Positions 27,862-37,018 of a DNA stretch of 64,000 nt are shown here, piece by piece; positions within the stretch are counted from its first letter, which is position 1, and each line of letters starts with the position of its first letter. Origin of the DNA: Pseudomonas putida (lineage in GTDB: Bacteria > Pseudomonadota > Gammaproteobacteria > Pseudomonadales > Pseudomonadaceae); the NCBI RefSeq assembly GCF_003228315.1, contig NZ_CP029693.1, positions 620,001 to 684,000 of the forward strand, read 5' to 3'. The position numbers and the translations under genes are program-made. The notes beneath the pieces are model-generated. The model did not search any database and was not told the origin of the DNA. It saw only the letters and a program-made list of their open reading frames with translations.

Positions 27862-30800
27862 TCAATCCCCCTCATGCTTGTTTTGCGCCGCCCCATCGGG
27901 GATTTGCGCGGATGGCGTCTGGACCACCTGTTGCTTGTCTTCCTTCTTCCCGGTCATGCGTTCGATCAGGTAGTAGAACATCGGAATGAAGAACACTGCG
28001 ATCACCGTCGCTGCCAGCATCCCGCCGATCACCCCGGTGCCGATGGAGTGCCGGCTGTTCTCGGACGCGCCGACGGCGATCGCCAGCGGCACACAGCCGA
28101 GGATGAAGGCCAGCGAGGTCATCACGATCGGCCGCAAACGTTCCTTGGCGGCCGTCATGGCGGCGTCGTAGGCGGACATGCCGGATTCCCGGTTCAGTAC
28201 CGCGAACTCGAAAATCAGAATGGCGTTCTTCGCCGCCAGAGCCACCAGCATGGTCAGGCCGATCTGGAAGTACACGTCATTGCTCAAACCTCGCAAAAGC
28301 ACGGCGAGCAGGGCGCCGAACAGGGCAAACGGCACCGCCATCAATACGCCGACCGGCAGCGACCACTTCTCGTACTGCGCCGCGAGAATCAGGAACACCA
28401 TCACCAGGCCGAAGATGAACACCTGGGAGGACGCGCCACCGCTCTTTTTCTCCTCGAACGCTTCACCACTCAAGGCCAGCGCATAGTCGTTGGTCATGAT
28501 TTCGGCGCTGATTTCTTCCAGCGCCCCGAGCGCCTGTCCCGTGCTGTAGCCGGGGGCGGCGTTGGCGGTGAGCTTGACCGCCGGGAAGTTGTTGAAGCGG
28601 GTGAGCAGGTCGGGACCGGTGACGTAGCGGGTGGTCAACACGGCCTTGAGCGGCACCATGCCGAGGTTTTTGCTGCGCACGTAAATCTGTTGCAGGTCCT
28701 CGGCTTTCAGGCGGTAGGACGGCTCGGCCTGAAGGATCACCTGCCACAGTCGGCTGAACTTGTTGAACTGCGAAACGTACAGCGAACCGAACATGGTCTG
28801 CATGGCGCTGTAGACGTCTTCCACCGGCACCCCCAGTGACTCGGCCTTTTCCCGGTCGACATCGACCATCAACTGCCGCGAATGCACGTTGAAGGTCGAC
28901 GTGACCGAACCCAGTTCCGGACGCTCCTTGGCCTTGGCCAGCAGGGTGGCGACCATTTCTGCCAGTTGGTCGACGTTGCCGTCGCCCTTGCTCTGCACCC
29001 ACACCTCCATGCCGCCAGTGGTGCCCAGGCCCGGAATGGACGGCGGGTTGACCGGCAGAATGATGCCTTCCTGCACGGTGGAAAAGGCGCGGGCCGCTTT
29101 CTGGATCACCGCCGGGGCGCTTTGCTCCTTGATGGTGTCCGAGTTCTTGTAGCGCTCCTCGAAATCCTTGAAACCGACGAAAAACGCCGCGGCGTTGTTC
29201 TTGTTCTGGCCGTCCAGCAGGCTGTAGCCGCTGGCGATGGCTACGCCTTCGACCGACTCATCGTGCATGAAGAAGTCTGTGACCACGCTGCCCACCGAGT
29301 CGGTGCGGTCAAGGCTGGCGGCATCGGGCATGATCACCGCGCCCAGCAGATAACCCTGGTCCTCAGGCGGCAGGAAGGCGCTGGGTAATCGGCCTGCCAT
29401 CAATATGATCAGCACGATCATCCCGGCAAAGACCAGCAAGCCCAGGGCAAACCGCTTGATCATGAACGCCACCGAACGCGAATAGCCCTCGGTCATGCGC
29501 TCGAAGCTGCGTTCGAACCAGCGGAAAAACGCGTTCTTCTCGCCGTGCTGCGGCTTGAGCAGCAACGCCGCCAGCGCCGGTGACAGAGTCAGGGCCACCA
29601 GGCCGGAAATCACCACGGAAATCGCGATAGTAATTGCGAACTGTTTATAGAGCTGGCCGGTGATCCCGCCCATGAACGCCACCGGGATGAACACCGCACA
29701 CAGCACCAGCACGATGGCCACAACGGGGCCCGCCACTTCGTCCATCGCCCGCTTGGCGGCGTCCTTGGGGTTCATCTTGTGCACGTGCATGTTGCGCTCG
29801 ACGTTCTCGATCACCACGATCGCGTCGTCCACCACGATGCCGATGGCCAGCACCATGCCGAACAGCGTCAGCATGTTCACGGAAAAGCCCAGGGCCGACA
29901 TGCCGATGAAGGTACCGACAATCGACACGGGCACCGCAATCACCGGAATCAGCGTCGCGCGCAGGCTCTGCAGGAACAGGAACACCACGATGACCACCAG
30001 CACCAGGGCCTCGAAGAAGGTGTGAATCACCTCGGAAATCGACGCGCGGGTGAAGGCGGTGGTGTCCATCACGATCTTGTATTCGATGCCCTCGGGAAAG
30101 GTGGCCTTCATGTCGGCCAGGGTCTTGGTCACCGCCGCCGAAACGTCAAGGGCGTTGGCCCCGGGTTGTTGATAGACCGCAATCAGCGTCGCCGGCTTGC
30201 CCTGGTAGGTGCTGCGCAGCGAGTAGTCTTTCTGCCCGAGTTCCGCGCGGCCGACGTCCTTGAGCCGCACGATGGCCGCGCCCTCGTTGCTGGCACGCAG
30301 GATGATGTTTTCGAACTCGGAAGGCTCGGTCAGGCGGCCCTTGGTGGTCACCGCAAACGACTGCTCCACCGGCGATCCGGTCGGCGACTGGCCGACCCGG
30401 CCCACGGCGAATTGCTGGTTCTGGTTGGCCACGGCCTTCTGCACATCGGCGGCGGTGATGCCCAGCTGCGCCATCCGGTCGGGCTTGAGCCAGATCCGCA
30501 TCGCGTAGTCCGGCGTGCCGAAGATACTGGCCTGGTTGGCACCGGGAATGCGCTTGAGCGCATCCAGCACATAGAGGTTGGCGTAGTTGGCGACGTAGGT
30601 GCTGTCGTAGCGATCGCCGGCGGAATACACCGCGAGCACCATCATGAAGGCCGAGGATTTTTTCTGTACCTGGATACCCTGGCTTTGCACCGCCGACGGC
30701 AGCTGCGGCAGCGCCAGGTTGACCCGGTTTTGCACGTCCACCTGGGCCAGCGACGGGTCGGTGCCGATCTCGAAGAACACGTTGAGGGTCATGTTGCCCG

Positions 30801-31059
30801 TCGCCGAGCTCGACGAGTTCATGTAGATCATGTTGTCGGCGCCGTTGACCTGCTGTTCGATGGGCGCCGCGACGTTGTTCGCCACCACCTGCGCGTCGGC
30901 GCCGGGGTAGGTGGCCGCCACGGTGATTTGCGGTGGCGTGATGTCCGGGTACTGGGCGACGGGCAGGGCGAGCATGGCCACCGCGCCGGCCAGGGTGATG
31001 ATGATCGAGATAACCGAGGCGAAGATCGGACGATCAATACAGTAGTGAGAAATGCTCAT
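27862..31059 (-). CDS. RND (HAE1) multidrug efflux permease
   Basis: 1065 residues, the full AcrB length. It starts CIDRPIFASVISIIITLAG and has the proton-relay pair in GIVVDDAIVVIENVERNMH, with twelve membrane segments and two large periplasmic loops. Relatives export drugs, solvents or other amphiphiles using the proton gradient. The N-terminus (LPVAQYPDITPPQITVAATYPGA) is of the MexB/MexD/AcrB branch but does not identify one named pump. Its start overlaps the adaptor stop by four bases (ATGA). No regulator gene adjoins the operon. Confidence 0.95.
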   Translation of the reverse strand: MSISHYCIDRPIFASVISIIITLAGAVAMLALPVAQYPDITPPQITVAATYPGADAQVVANNVAAPIEQQVNGADNMIYMNSSSSATGNMTLNVFFEIGTDPSLAQVDVQNRVNLALPQLPSAVQSQGIQVQKKSSAFMMVLAVYSAGDRYDSTYVANYANLYVLDALKRIPGANQASIFGTPDYAMRIWLKPDRMAQLGITAADVQKAVANQNQQFAVGRVGQSPTGSPVEQSFAVTTKGRLTEPSEFENIILRASNEGAAIVRLKDVGRAELGQKDYSLRSTYQGKPATLIAVYQQPGANALDVSAAVTKTLADMKATFPEGIEYKIVMDTTAFTRASISEVIHTFFEALVLVVIVVFLFLQSLRATLIPVIAVPVSIVGTFIGMSALGFSVNMLTLFGMVLAIGIVVDDAIVVIENVERNMHVHKMNPKDAAKRAMDEVAGPVVAIVLVLCAVFIPVAFMGGITGQLYKQFAITIAISVVISGLVALTLSPALAALLLKPQHGEKNAFFRWFERSFERMTEGYSRSVAFMIKRFALGLLVFAGMIVLIILMAGRLPSAFLPPEDQGYLLGAVIMPDAASLDRTDSVGSVVTDFFMHDESVEGVAIASGYSLLDGQNKNNAAAFFVGFKDFEERYKNSDTIKEQSAPAVIQKAARAFSTVQEGIILPVNPPSIPGLGTTGGMEVWVQSKGDGNVDQLAEMVATLLAKAKERPELGSVTSTFNVHSRQLMVDVDREKAESLGVPVEDVYSAMQTMFGSLYVSQFNKFSRLWQVILQAEPSYRLKAEDLQQIYVRSKNLGMVPLKAVLTTRYVTGPDLLTRFNNFPAVKLTANAAPGYSTGQALGALEEISAEIMTNDYALALSGEAFEEKKSGGASSQVFIFGLVMVFLILAAQYEKWSLPVGVLMAVPFALFGALLAVLLRGLSNDVYFQIGLTMLVALAAKNAILIFEFAVLNRESGMSAYDAAMTAAKERLRPIVMTSLAFILGCVPLAIAVGASENSRHSIGTGVIGGMLAATVIAVFFIPMFYYLIERMTGKKEDKQQVVQTPSAQIPDGAAQNKHEGD

Positions 31060-32282
31060 GGGCTGGTCCCGCCCGGTGCGGCTTTCGAGCCTGCCTTGAT
31101 GGTTTGCCCGCTTTCAGGGGCGACCGGCGCCTTGACGGTTGCCTCGTTGATTTTCAGCGGCCCGCCGGGCGTCACCCGAAGCGCGCCATCGACCACGATG
31201 CGCTCGCCGGCTTTCAGTCCTTTGCTGATGAACCAGTTATCGCCTTGCCATTCGCCGACCTCGACCACCCGTTGCTCGGGTTTGCCTTCGCCGTTGACCA
31301 CCCAGACAAAGTGGCTTTTCGCCCCCTCGAGAACGGCCTTTTGCGGCACCAGAATCGCATTCGGCCGGCTCGCGCCCTTGGCCAGGGCGCGCACGAACTG
31401 GCCGGGGCGCAGCAGGCCGTTGGGGTTGGCGAGCACCGCGCGGACCAGGAAGGTGCCGGTGTCCTGACTGTAGGCCGGTGCGGTGAAATTCACCTTGCCG
31501 TGTTCGGGCACCACGGTGCCGTCAGCCAGTACCACTTCGACGACAAAGTCGCTGCGTGGCGGAAATTTCAGGCGTCCGGCGGCGATCTCGTCGCGGTATT
31601 TGAGGGTTTCGTTTTCCGAGAGACTGAAGTTGACGTAGATCGGGTCCATCTGGAACACCGAGGTCAGCAGTCCCGATTCACCCGGGGTGACGTAGCTGCC
31701 TTCCTGTTTCTTCGCGTCGCCGGAAAGGCCGTTGAGGGGCGAGGTAATGGTGGTGTAGCTCAGGTTCAGTTGCGCGGTGCGGACCTGGCCTTCGGCGGCG
31801 AGCACGGCGGCCTTGGTTTCACGCTCGGCGCCGACGGCATTGTCCAGGTCCATCTTGCTGACGGCGTTCTGTGCCGCCAGCGGCTTGACGCGGGCGAGGG
31901 TGGCCTTGGCCACTTCCCAGCGCGCCTGTTGCTGGGCCATTTGCCCCTGGGCCGAGGCCAGAGCGGCCTCGAAGGGTTTGCGGTCCATCTGGAACAGCAC
32001 TTGCCCGGGTTTCACCAGGTCACCTTCGGTGTACTGGCGCTTGTCCAGGAAGCCGGCGACCCGGGCGCGGATTTCCACCTCCCGGGAGCTCTCGGTCTGG
32101 GCGACGAATTCGAACGTCACGGGTGTATCGCTCGAAGTGACCGTCATCACGGTCACCTCGGGAGGTTGGCGGGCCGGTGAAACCGGTTCTTTTCCGCACC
32201 CCGCCATGAGGGATGAAAGCCCTATCAGGGCAATAGCAGGCAAGCTCAAGCGCTGCCCGACAACGAATGATTTCACACCCAT
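31056..32282 (-). CDS. RND efflux periplasmic adaptor (membrane fusion lipoprotein)
   Basis: 408 residues from the ATG at 32282, which has AGGGAG at seven bases; the ATG two codons earlier (32288) is almost on top of that site. The signal peptide ends in the lipobox LMAGC (Cys near residue 29). Biotinyl-lipoyl halves flank an alpha-hairpin (EIRARVAGFLDKRQYTEGDLVKPGQ and LSYTTITSPLNGLSG), followed by a beta-barrel and membrane-proximal domain. It bridges the permease and the outer-membrane channel and is the first gene of the operon. Confidence 0.94.
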   Translation of the reverse strand: MGVKSFVVGQRLSLPAIALIGLSSLMAGCGKEPVSPARQPPEVTVMTVTSSDTPVTFEFVAQTESSREVEIRARVAGFLDKRQYTEGDLVKPGQVLFQMDRKPFEAALASAQGQMAQQQARWEVAKATLARVKPLAAQNAVSKMDLDNAVGAERETKAAVLAAEGQVRTAQLNLSYTTITSPLNGLSGDAKKQEGSYVTPGESGLLTSVFQMDPIYVNFSLSENETLKYRDEIAAGRLKFPPRSDFVVEVVLADGTVVPEHGKVNFTAPAYSQDTGTFLVRAVLANPNGLLRPGQFVRALAKGASRPNAILVPQKAVLEGAKSHFVWVVNGEGKPEQRVVEVGEWQGDNWFISKGLKAGERIVVDGALRVTPGGPLKINEATVKAPVAPESGQTIKAGSKAAPGGTSP

Positions 32283-32377
32283 CCCCATGCTCCCTAAGGT
32301 CTCCCGATCAGAAGCGTAGTCACAAACCTTACACAGCGCGAACCGCGATGGAGCCTGTTTTTACGGGGCTAATGCAG

Positions 32378-32476
32378 TCCCCTGTAGGAGCGAGCCTGCT
32401 CGCGATAGCGGTGTGTCAGGCAGCAATGATGTCGACTGACCCACCGCTATCGCGAGCAGGCTCGCTCCTACAGGGG
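32378..32476. repeat. REP doublet (BIME), subtype B, near-perfect long hairpin
   Basis: The two arms match over about 34 bases, well beyond the REP core, because the flanks GATAGCGGTG and CACCGCTATC are also complementary. The loop carries CAATGATGTCGACTG, shared with the doublet at 750-844. It occupies the middle of the 334-base gap between the divergent efflux operon and the operon starting at 32617. Confidence 0.95.
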
Positions 32477-32499
32477 GCGGGCGCCGCGCGGAGGCTGCT

Positions 32500-32562
32500 G
32501 TCATCAAATGAAAAGCCATTGTCGTCTGATGAGAAGCGACTCGACAGGCGCCGTCCTACAGT
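32500..32562 (+). promoter_or_regulatory. Candidate AraC operator and promoter of the 32.6-39.0 kb operon
   Basis: Two direct repeats 21 bases apart: TCAAATGAAAAGCCA (32504-32518) and TCTGATGAGAAGCGA (32525-32539), 11 of 15 identical. The 40-base block 32500-32539 matches the block 41285-41324, upstream of the second operon, at 30 of 40 positions. A -10-like TACAGT (32557-32562) follows, so the proximal repeat covers the -35 region, the usual place for an AraC activator. The divergent AraC gene at 40026-41057 is the obvious candidate regulator. Confidence 0.6.
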
Positions 32563-32616
32563 CCAATCAGCGCAATTCGACGCACCCGACAATAATGCTG
32601 ACTGGGGAACAAAATA

Positions 32617-33597
32617 ATGGCTAAAGCCATACGCTTTTACGAAACCGGTGGTCCCGAAGTACTTCGCTATGAAGATGTCGAAGTCGGCGAACCCGGTCCG
32701 GGCCAGGTCCGTCTTCGCCACGTAGCCGTTGGCCTGAACTATGCCGACACCTACTTTCGCAACGGCACCTACCCGATCCCGATGCCCAATGGCATGGGCG
32801 TTGAAGCGTCCGGCGTGGTCCAGGCCATCGGCGAAGGCGTGACCAACGTGCAAGTGGGAGACCGTGTCACTTACACCGGTTTCCTCAATACCCTGGGTGC
32901 CTACAGCACCGAACGACTGATCCCGGCCGCGCCGCTGATCAAGCTGCCGGAAACCATCGGCTTCGAAACCGCTGCGGCCATGACCATGCGCGGCCTGACA
33001 TCGTCGTACCTGATGCGTCGCATCTATGACTTCAAGGCAGGCGACAGCATCCTGCTGCACGCCGCCGCCGGCGGTGTCGGCCTGATCGTTTCGCAATGGG
33101 CCAAACTGCTGGGCCTGAATGTCATCGGCACGGTCTCCAGCGAAGCCAAGGGCGAAGTCGCCCTGGCCCATGGCTGCGATCACGTCATCAACTACAGCCA
33201 CGAAGATGTCGCCCAGCGCGTACGCGAACTGACTGACGGCGTGGGCGTGAACGTGGTGTTCGACAGCGTCGGCAAAAACACCTTCATGGGCTCGCTGGAT
33301 TCGCTCAAGCGTCGCGGCCTGATGGTGTGCGTCGGCACCGCATCCGGACCGATCCCGGCGTTCGATCCGGTGATGCTGGCCATGAAGGGCTCGCTGTACC
33401 TGACCCGCCCGGCACTGGCTGACTACATCGCGGACCCGGCGGAAAAGGCCGCATTGGCCGGCGAGTTGTTCGATCACGTCGGCAGCGGCCGCATCAAGAT
33501 CGAAATCAACCAGCACTACGCCTTGCAGGATGCCGTCCAGGCCCACCGTGACCTGGAATCGCGCAAGACCACTGGCTCCTCGATTTTCGTCATTTAA
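32617..33597 (+). CDS. NAD(P)H:quinone oxidoreductase (zeta-crystallin type)
   Basis: 326 residues, typical of the QOR branch of medium-chain dehydrogenases. It lacks the zinc ligands of alcohol dehydrogenases and has the nucleotide loop LLHAAAGGVGLIVSQWAKLL (near residue 150), plus GLNYADTYFRNGTYP and MGVEASGVVQAIGEGV at the N-terminus. Such enzymes reduce quinones or activated double bonds with NADPH. It is the first gene of a seven-gene operon, 78 bases after the AraC-type repeats, with the next gene 14 bases on. In this setting it may reduce an enone intermediate; that is inference. Confidence 0.93.
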   Translation: MAKAIRFYETGGPEVLRYEDVEVGEPGPGQVRLRHVAVGLNYADTYFRNGTYPIPMPNGMGVEASGVVQAIGEGVTNVQVGDRVTYTGFLNTLGAYSTERLIPAAPLIKLPETIGFETAAAMTMRGLTSSYLMRRIYDFKAGDSILLHAAAGGVGLIVSQWAKLLGLNVIGTVSSEAKGEVALAHGCDHVINYSHEDVAQRVRELTDGVGVNVVFDSVGKNTFMGSLDSLKRRGLMVCVGTASGPIPAFDPVMLAMKGSLYLTRPALADYIADPAEKAALAGELFDHVGSGRIKIEINQHYALQDAVQAHRDLESRKTTGSSIFVI

Positions 33598-33611
33598 GGG
33601 AGTTGCCTGCC

Positions 33612-34460
33612 ATGAGAGTCGAACAATTGACCTGCAGCATCGGCGCGGAACTGATCGGCGTGAACCTCGCCGATGCGGTCCATGACGACGGTCTTTTCGC
33701 CGAAATTCGTGCTCAGTTGCTCAAGCACCGGGTGGTGTTCCTGCGCGACCAGGACATCAGCCGTGCCGAGCATGTGGCCTTCGCCCGACGTTTTGGTGAG
33801 CTGGAAGACCACCCGGTGGCCGGCAGCGATCCGGATCACCCGGGGCTGGTACGCATCTACAAGAACCCGGACCAGCCGATGGACCGCTACGAAAACGCCT
33901 GGCACACCGACGCCACCTGGCGCGAGGCGCCGCCGATGGGTTGCGTGCTGCGCTGCGTGGAGTGCCCGCCGGTGGGCGGCGACACCATGTGGGCCAACAT
34001 GGTCGAGGCGTACGCGCGCTTGCCCGAAGACGTGAAAGTGAAGATCGCCGACCTGCGCGCCCGTCACAGCATCGAAGCGAGCTTCGGCGCCGCCATGCCG
34101 ATCGAGAAACGCCTGGCGCTCAAGGCGATGTACCCGGACGCCGAACATCCGGTGGTGCGCACCCACCCGGAAACCGGCGAGAAGGTGCTGTTCGTCAACG
34201 CCTTCACCACCCACTTGAGCAACTACCACACCCCTGACCGGGTGCGCTTCGGCCAGGACGCCAATCCGGGCGCCAGCGAATTGCTGCGCTACCTGATCAG
34301 CCAGGCGTACATCCCGGAGTACCAGGTGCGCTGGCGCTGGAAACCCAACAGCATCGCCATCTGGGACAACCGCAGTACCCAGCATTACGCGGTCATGGAC
34401 TACCCGCCGTGCCATCGCAAGATGGAGCGCGCCGGGATCATCGGTGACAAGACGTTCTGA
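33612..34460 (+). CDS. TauD/TfdA family 2-oxoglutarate-dependent dioxygenase
   Basis: 282 residues from the ATG at 33612, preceded by AAGGGAG; the longer TTG start at 33603 is less likely. The iron-binding facial triad is visible: His and Asp in WHTDATW (near residues 97-99) and the distal His in TQHYAVMDYP, followed by the 2-oxoglutarate-binding Arg region (PPCHRKMERAGI). Members hydroxylate carbon next to sulfonate, ether or amino groups, using O2 and 2-oxoglutarate. The substrate is unknown. The next genes encode a beta-keto acid cleavage enzyme and transporters, so a hydroxylation step in a catabolic path is likely. Confidence 0.93.
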   Translation: MRVEQLTCSIGAELIGVNLADAVHDDGLFAEIRAQLLKHRVVFLRDQDISRAEHVAFARRFGELEDHPVAGSDPDHPGLVRIYKNPDQPMDRYENAWHTDATWREAPPMGCVLRCVECPPVGGDTMWANMVEAYARLPEDVKVKIADLRARHSIEASFGAAMPIEKRLALKAMYPDAEHPVVRTHPETGEKVLFVNAFTTHLSNYHTPDRVRFGQDANPGASELLRYLISQAYIPEYQVRWRWKPNSIAIWDNRSTQHYAVMDYPPCHRKMERAGIIGDKTF

Positions 34461-34496
34461 TTCGACACCTTCTGCATTCGCACTCGAAAACGTTTG

Positions 34497-34513
34497 CCCG
34501 GCACAACGCCGGG
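34497..34513 (+). other. Small intra-operon hairpin
   Basis: CCCGGC (34497-34502), ACAAC, GCCGGG (34508-34513) lies in the 86-base gap between the dioxygenase and BKACE genes. No T-tract follows. It could protect mRNA ends; no stronger claim is possible. Confidence 0.3.
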
Positions 34514-34546
34514 TGGACGGGACAATGATAAAAACTGGAGTACACC

Positions 34547-35599
34547 ATGCAATTTTTTGACGATTCGTTGCACCCGGAAAACATGGAAAAAGTGGTCATC
34601 ACCGTGGCCCCGTACGGCCCGGAATGGATGCCGGAAGACTTCCCGGAAGACATCCCGCTGACCATGGACGAACAAGTGCAGAAAGCGGTCGATTGCTATG
34701 AAGCCGGCGCGACTGTCCTGCACCTGCACGTACGTGAACTGGACGGCAAGGGTTCCAAGCGCCTGTCCAAGTTCAACGAGCTGATCGCCGGTGTGCGCGA
34801 AGCCGTGCCGGACATGATCATCCAGGTCGGCGGTTCGATTTCCTTCGCCCCTGAGAGCGAAGGTGAAGCGGCCAAGTGGCTGTCGGACGACACCCGCCAC
34901 ATGCTTGCCGAGCTGACGCCAAAACCGGACCAGGTCACGGTGGCGATCAACACCACCCAGATGAACATCATGGAGCTGCTGTATCCGGAGTACCTCAAGG
35001 GCACTTCCCTGGATAACCCGCTGGTCCATGCCGCCTACAGCGAAATGACCGTACCGGCGGGCCCTGCCTGGGTGGCCGAGCACCTCAAGCGCCTGATGGA
35101 CAACAACATCCAGCCGCACTTCCAGCTGACCGGCATGCACGCCCTGGAAACCCTCGAGCGCCTGGTGCGTCGTGGCGTCTACATGGGTCCGCTGAACCTG
35201 ACCTGGATCGGCATCGGCGGTGGTTTCGACGGCCCGAACCCGTTCAACTTCTTCAACTTCATCCACCGCGCGCCGGACGGCTGCACCCTGACGTCCGAGT
35301 CGTTGCTCAAGAACGTCATGCCGTTCAACACCATGTCCATGGCCATGGGCATGCACCCGCGCGTTGGCAACGAAGACACTATCATTGATCACAAGGGCGA
35401 CCGTTTCGGCTCGGTCGATCAGATCAAGCAGACCGTGCGCATCGCCCACGAACTGGGTCGCGAAATCGCCACCGGCAAAGAAGCCCGTGAGATCTATCGC
35501 ATCGGTGTGAAGTACAACAGCATCGAAGAAACCCTGTTGGCCAACGGCATGGCCCCCAACCGCAAGGCTGGGCAGAAGGGTGTGCCGCAGCGCGGCTGA
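34547..35599 (+). CDS. BKACE family beta-keto acid cleavage enzyme (DUF849)
   Basis: 350 residues of the 3-keto-5-aminohexanoate cleavage superfamily. The zinc ligands are in the HxH motif ATVLHLHVRE (His59 and His61). Later segments IIQVGGSISFAPESEGEA and WIGIGGGFDGPNPFN line the barrel mouth in relatives. The family condenses a beta-keto acid with acetyl-CoA to acetoacetate plus a new acyl-CoA; the specificity pocket varies widely among members and this one is longer than the roughly 275-310 of many. Position between a dioxygenase and a permease suggests it splits the oxidised product. Substrate unknown. Confidence 0.9.
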   Translation: MQFFDDSLHPENMEKVVITVAPYGPEWMPEDFPEDIPLTMDEQVQKAVDCYEAGATVLHLHVRELDGKGSKRLSKFNELIAGVREAVPDMIIQVGGSISFAPESEGEAAKWLSDDTRHMLAELTPKPDQVTVAINTTQMNIMELLYPEYLKGTSLDNPLVHAAYSEMTVPAGPAWVAEHLKRLMDNNIQPHFQLTGMHALETLERLVRRGVYMGPLNLTWIGIGGGFDGPNPFNFFNFIHRAPDGCTLTSESLLKNVMPFNTMSMAMGMHPRVGNEDTIIDHKGDRFGSVDQIKQTVRIAHELGREIATGKEAREIYRIGVKYNSIEETLLANGMAPNRKAGQKGVPQRG

Positions 35600-35614
35600 T
35601 CCCCGCTGCCAATG

Positions 35615-35650
35615 GATCGCCGCGAGAGGCCGTGACCTCTCGTGGCGATC
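35615..35650 (+). other. Strong hairpin inside the operon, between BKACE and MFS genes
   Basis: Arms 35615-35629 and 35636-35650 pair over 15 positions with one mismatch (GATCGCC then CGAGAGG on the left), around a 6-base loop. No T-tract follows, so it is more likely a segment stabiliser or processing site than a terminator, lowering or separating expression of the transporter part of the operon. Confidence 0.5.
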
Positions 35651-35698
35651 TGAAAAACGCTCGATAACAACAATAAAACCAAGTTTCGAGGAGGCCCA

Positions 35699-37018
35699 AT
35701 GGCCTTTCACTCAATCGCCGCAGACGATGACGACGGCGCCGTCGCTGTTGCGCGTCCGTATGCCTGGATCGTCTTTGCACTGACGTTCGGCCTGTTGATT
35801 TCCGATTACATGTCGCGTCAGGTGCTGAACGCAGTGTTCCCGCTGCTCAAGGGCGAGTGGGCACTGAGCGACGGCCAGCTCGGCTTGCTCAGCGGCATCG
35901 TCGCCTTGATGGTCGGGCTGCTGACGTTCCCGCTGTCGTTGCTGGCCGACCGGTTTGGCCGGGTCAAGAGCCTGGCGCTGATGGCCTTGCTCTGGAGCCT
36001 GGCGACCCTGGGTTGCGCGTTGGCCCAGGATTACCCGCAGATGTTCATCGCCCGGTTCATGGTCGGTGTTGGTGAAGCGGCCTACGGCAGTGTCGGCATT
36101 GCCGTGGTGATTTCGGTGTTTCCCAAGCACATGCGCGCCACCCTGGCCAGTGCCTTCATGGCCGGCGGGATGTTCGGCTCGGTGCTGGGCATGGCGCTGG
36201 GCGGTGCGATTGCCGCCAAGCTGGGCTGGCGCTGGTCGTTCGCCGGCATGTCGCTGTTCGGCCTGATGCTGGCGGTGTTGTACCCGATCATCGTCAAGGA
36301 GGCGCGCATCGCCCCCAAGCGTGTCGTGGACAAGGCGACGGCGGCGGTCAAGCGTCCGTTGCGCACCCTGTGGTCGAGCCCTTCGGTGATTGCCACTTAT
36401 ATAGGCAGCGGCCTGCAATTGTTTGTCGGCGGCACGGTGATCGTGTGGATGCCCAGCTACCTCAATCGTTACTACGAGATGGCCACGGACAAGGCCGGCG
36501 GTGTCGCGGCGATCATCGTGCTGTGCAGCGGCGCGGGAATGATCCTGTGCGGCATGCTCAGCGACCGGATGTGCCGCAACTCACCGGAGCGCAAGGTGTC
36601 CCTGGCCATCGCCTATTGCCTGGGCAGTTGCCTGCTGTTGTCGGCGGCCTTTGCCTTGCAACCGGGGCCGGTGCAACTGGTGCTGATTTGCCTGGGCATG
36701 CTGATCGCGGCCGGCACTACCGGGCCTGCCGGGGCCATGGTTGCCAACCTGACCCATTACTCGGTCCACGGCACGGCGTTCGCCACGCTGACCCTGGCCA
36801 ACAACATGCTCGGCCTGGCGCCCGGACCGTTCCTGACCGGCAAGCTGTCCGACCTGATCGGCTTGCACACCGCCTTCCAGGTGGTGCCGCTGGTCAGCAT
36901 CGCGGCCGCGGCGGTGTTCTTTTATGCCAAGTGTCATTACCACAAAGATATTGCCCGTCTTCAGGGTCAGAGCGTGCCTGACCCCGTCTGCAATGCCGGG
37001 CTAGAGGTGAAGTTGTGA
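35699..37018 (+). CDS. MFS transporter
   Basis: 439 residues with twelve membrane segments. The MFS signature between helices 2 and 3 is LLADRFGRVKSLALM, and the family motif on helix 4 to 5 is ARFMVGVGEAAYGSVG, typical of acid/organic-anion symporters. A central cytoplasmic loop (EARIAPKRVVDKATAAVK) separates the halves. It sits in the inner membrane and probably takes up the operon's substrate or exports an end product. Its last codons overlap the next gene by four bases (GTGA). Confidence 0.93.
   Translation: MAFHSIAADDDDGAVAVARPYAWIVFALTFGLLISDYMSRQVLNAVFPLLKGEWALSDGQLGLLSGIVALMVGLLTFPLSLLADRFGRVKSLALMALLWSLATLGCALAQDYPQMFIARFMVGVGEAAYGSVGIAVVISVFPKHMRATLASAFMAGGMFGSVLGMALGGAIAAKLGWRWSFAGMSLFGLMLAVLYPIIVKEARIAPKRVVDKATAAVKRPLRTLWSSPSVIATYIGSGLQLFVGGTVIVWMPSYLNRYYEMATDKAGGVAAIIVLCSGAGMILCGMLSDRMCRNSPERKVSLAIAYCLGSCLLLSAAFALQPGPVQLVLICLGMLIAAGTTGPAGAMVANLTHYSVHGTAFATLTLANNMLGLAPGPFLTGKLSDLIGLHTAFQVVPLVSIAAAAVFFYAKCHYHKDIARLQGQSVPDPVCNAGLEVKL

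Noticed and set aside
29779..31467. 562-codon plus-strand frame opposite the RND permease
   Set aside because: His- and Arg-rich shadow of an efflux gene with intact motifs.
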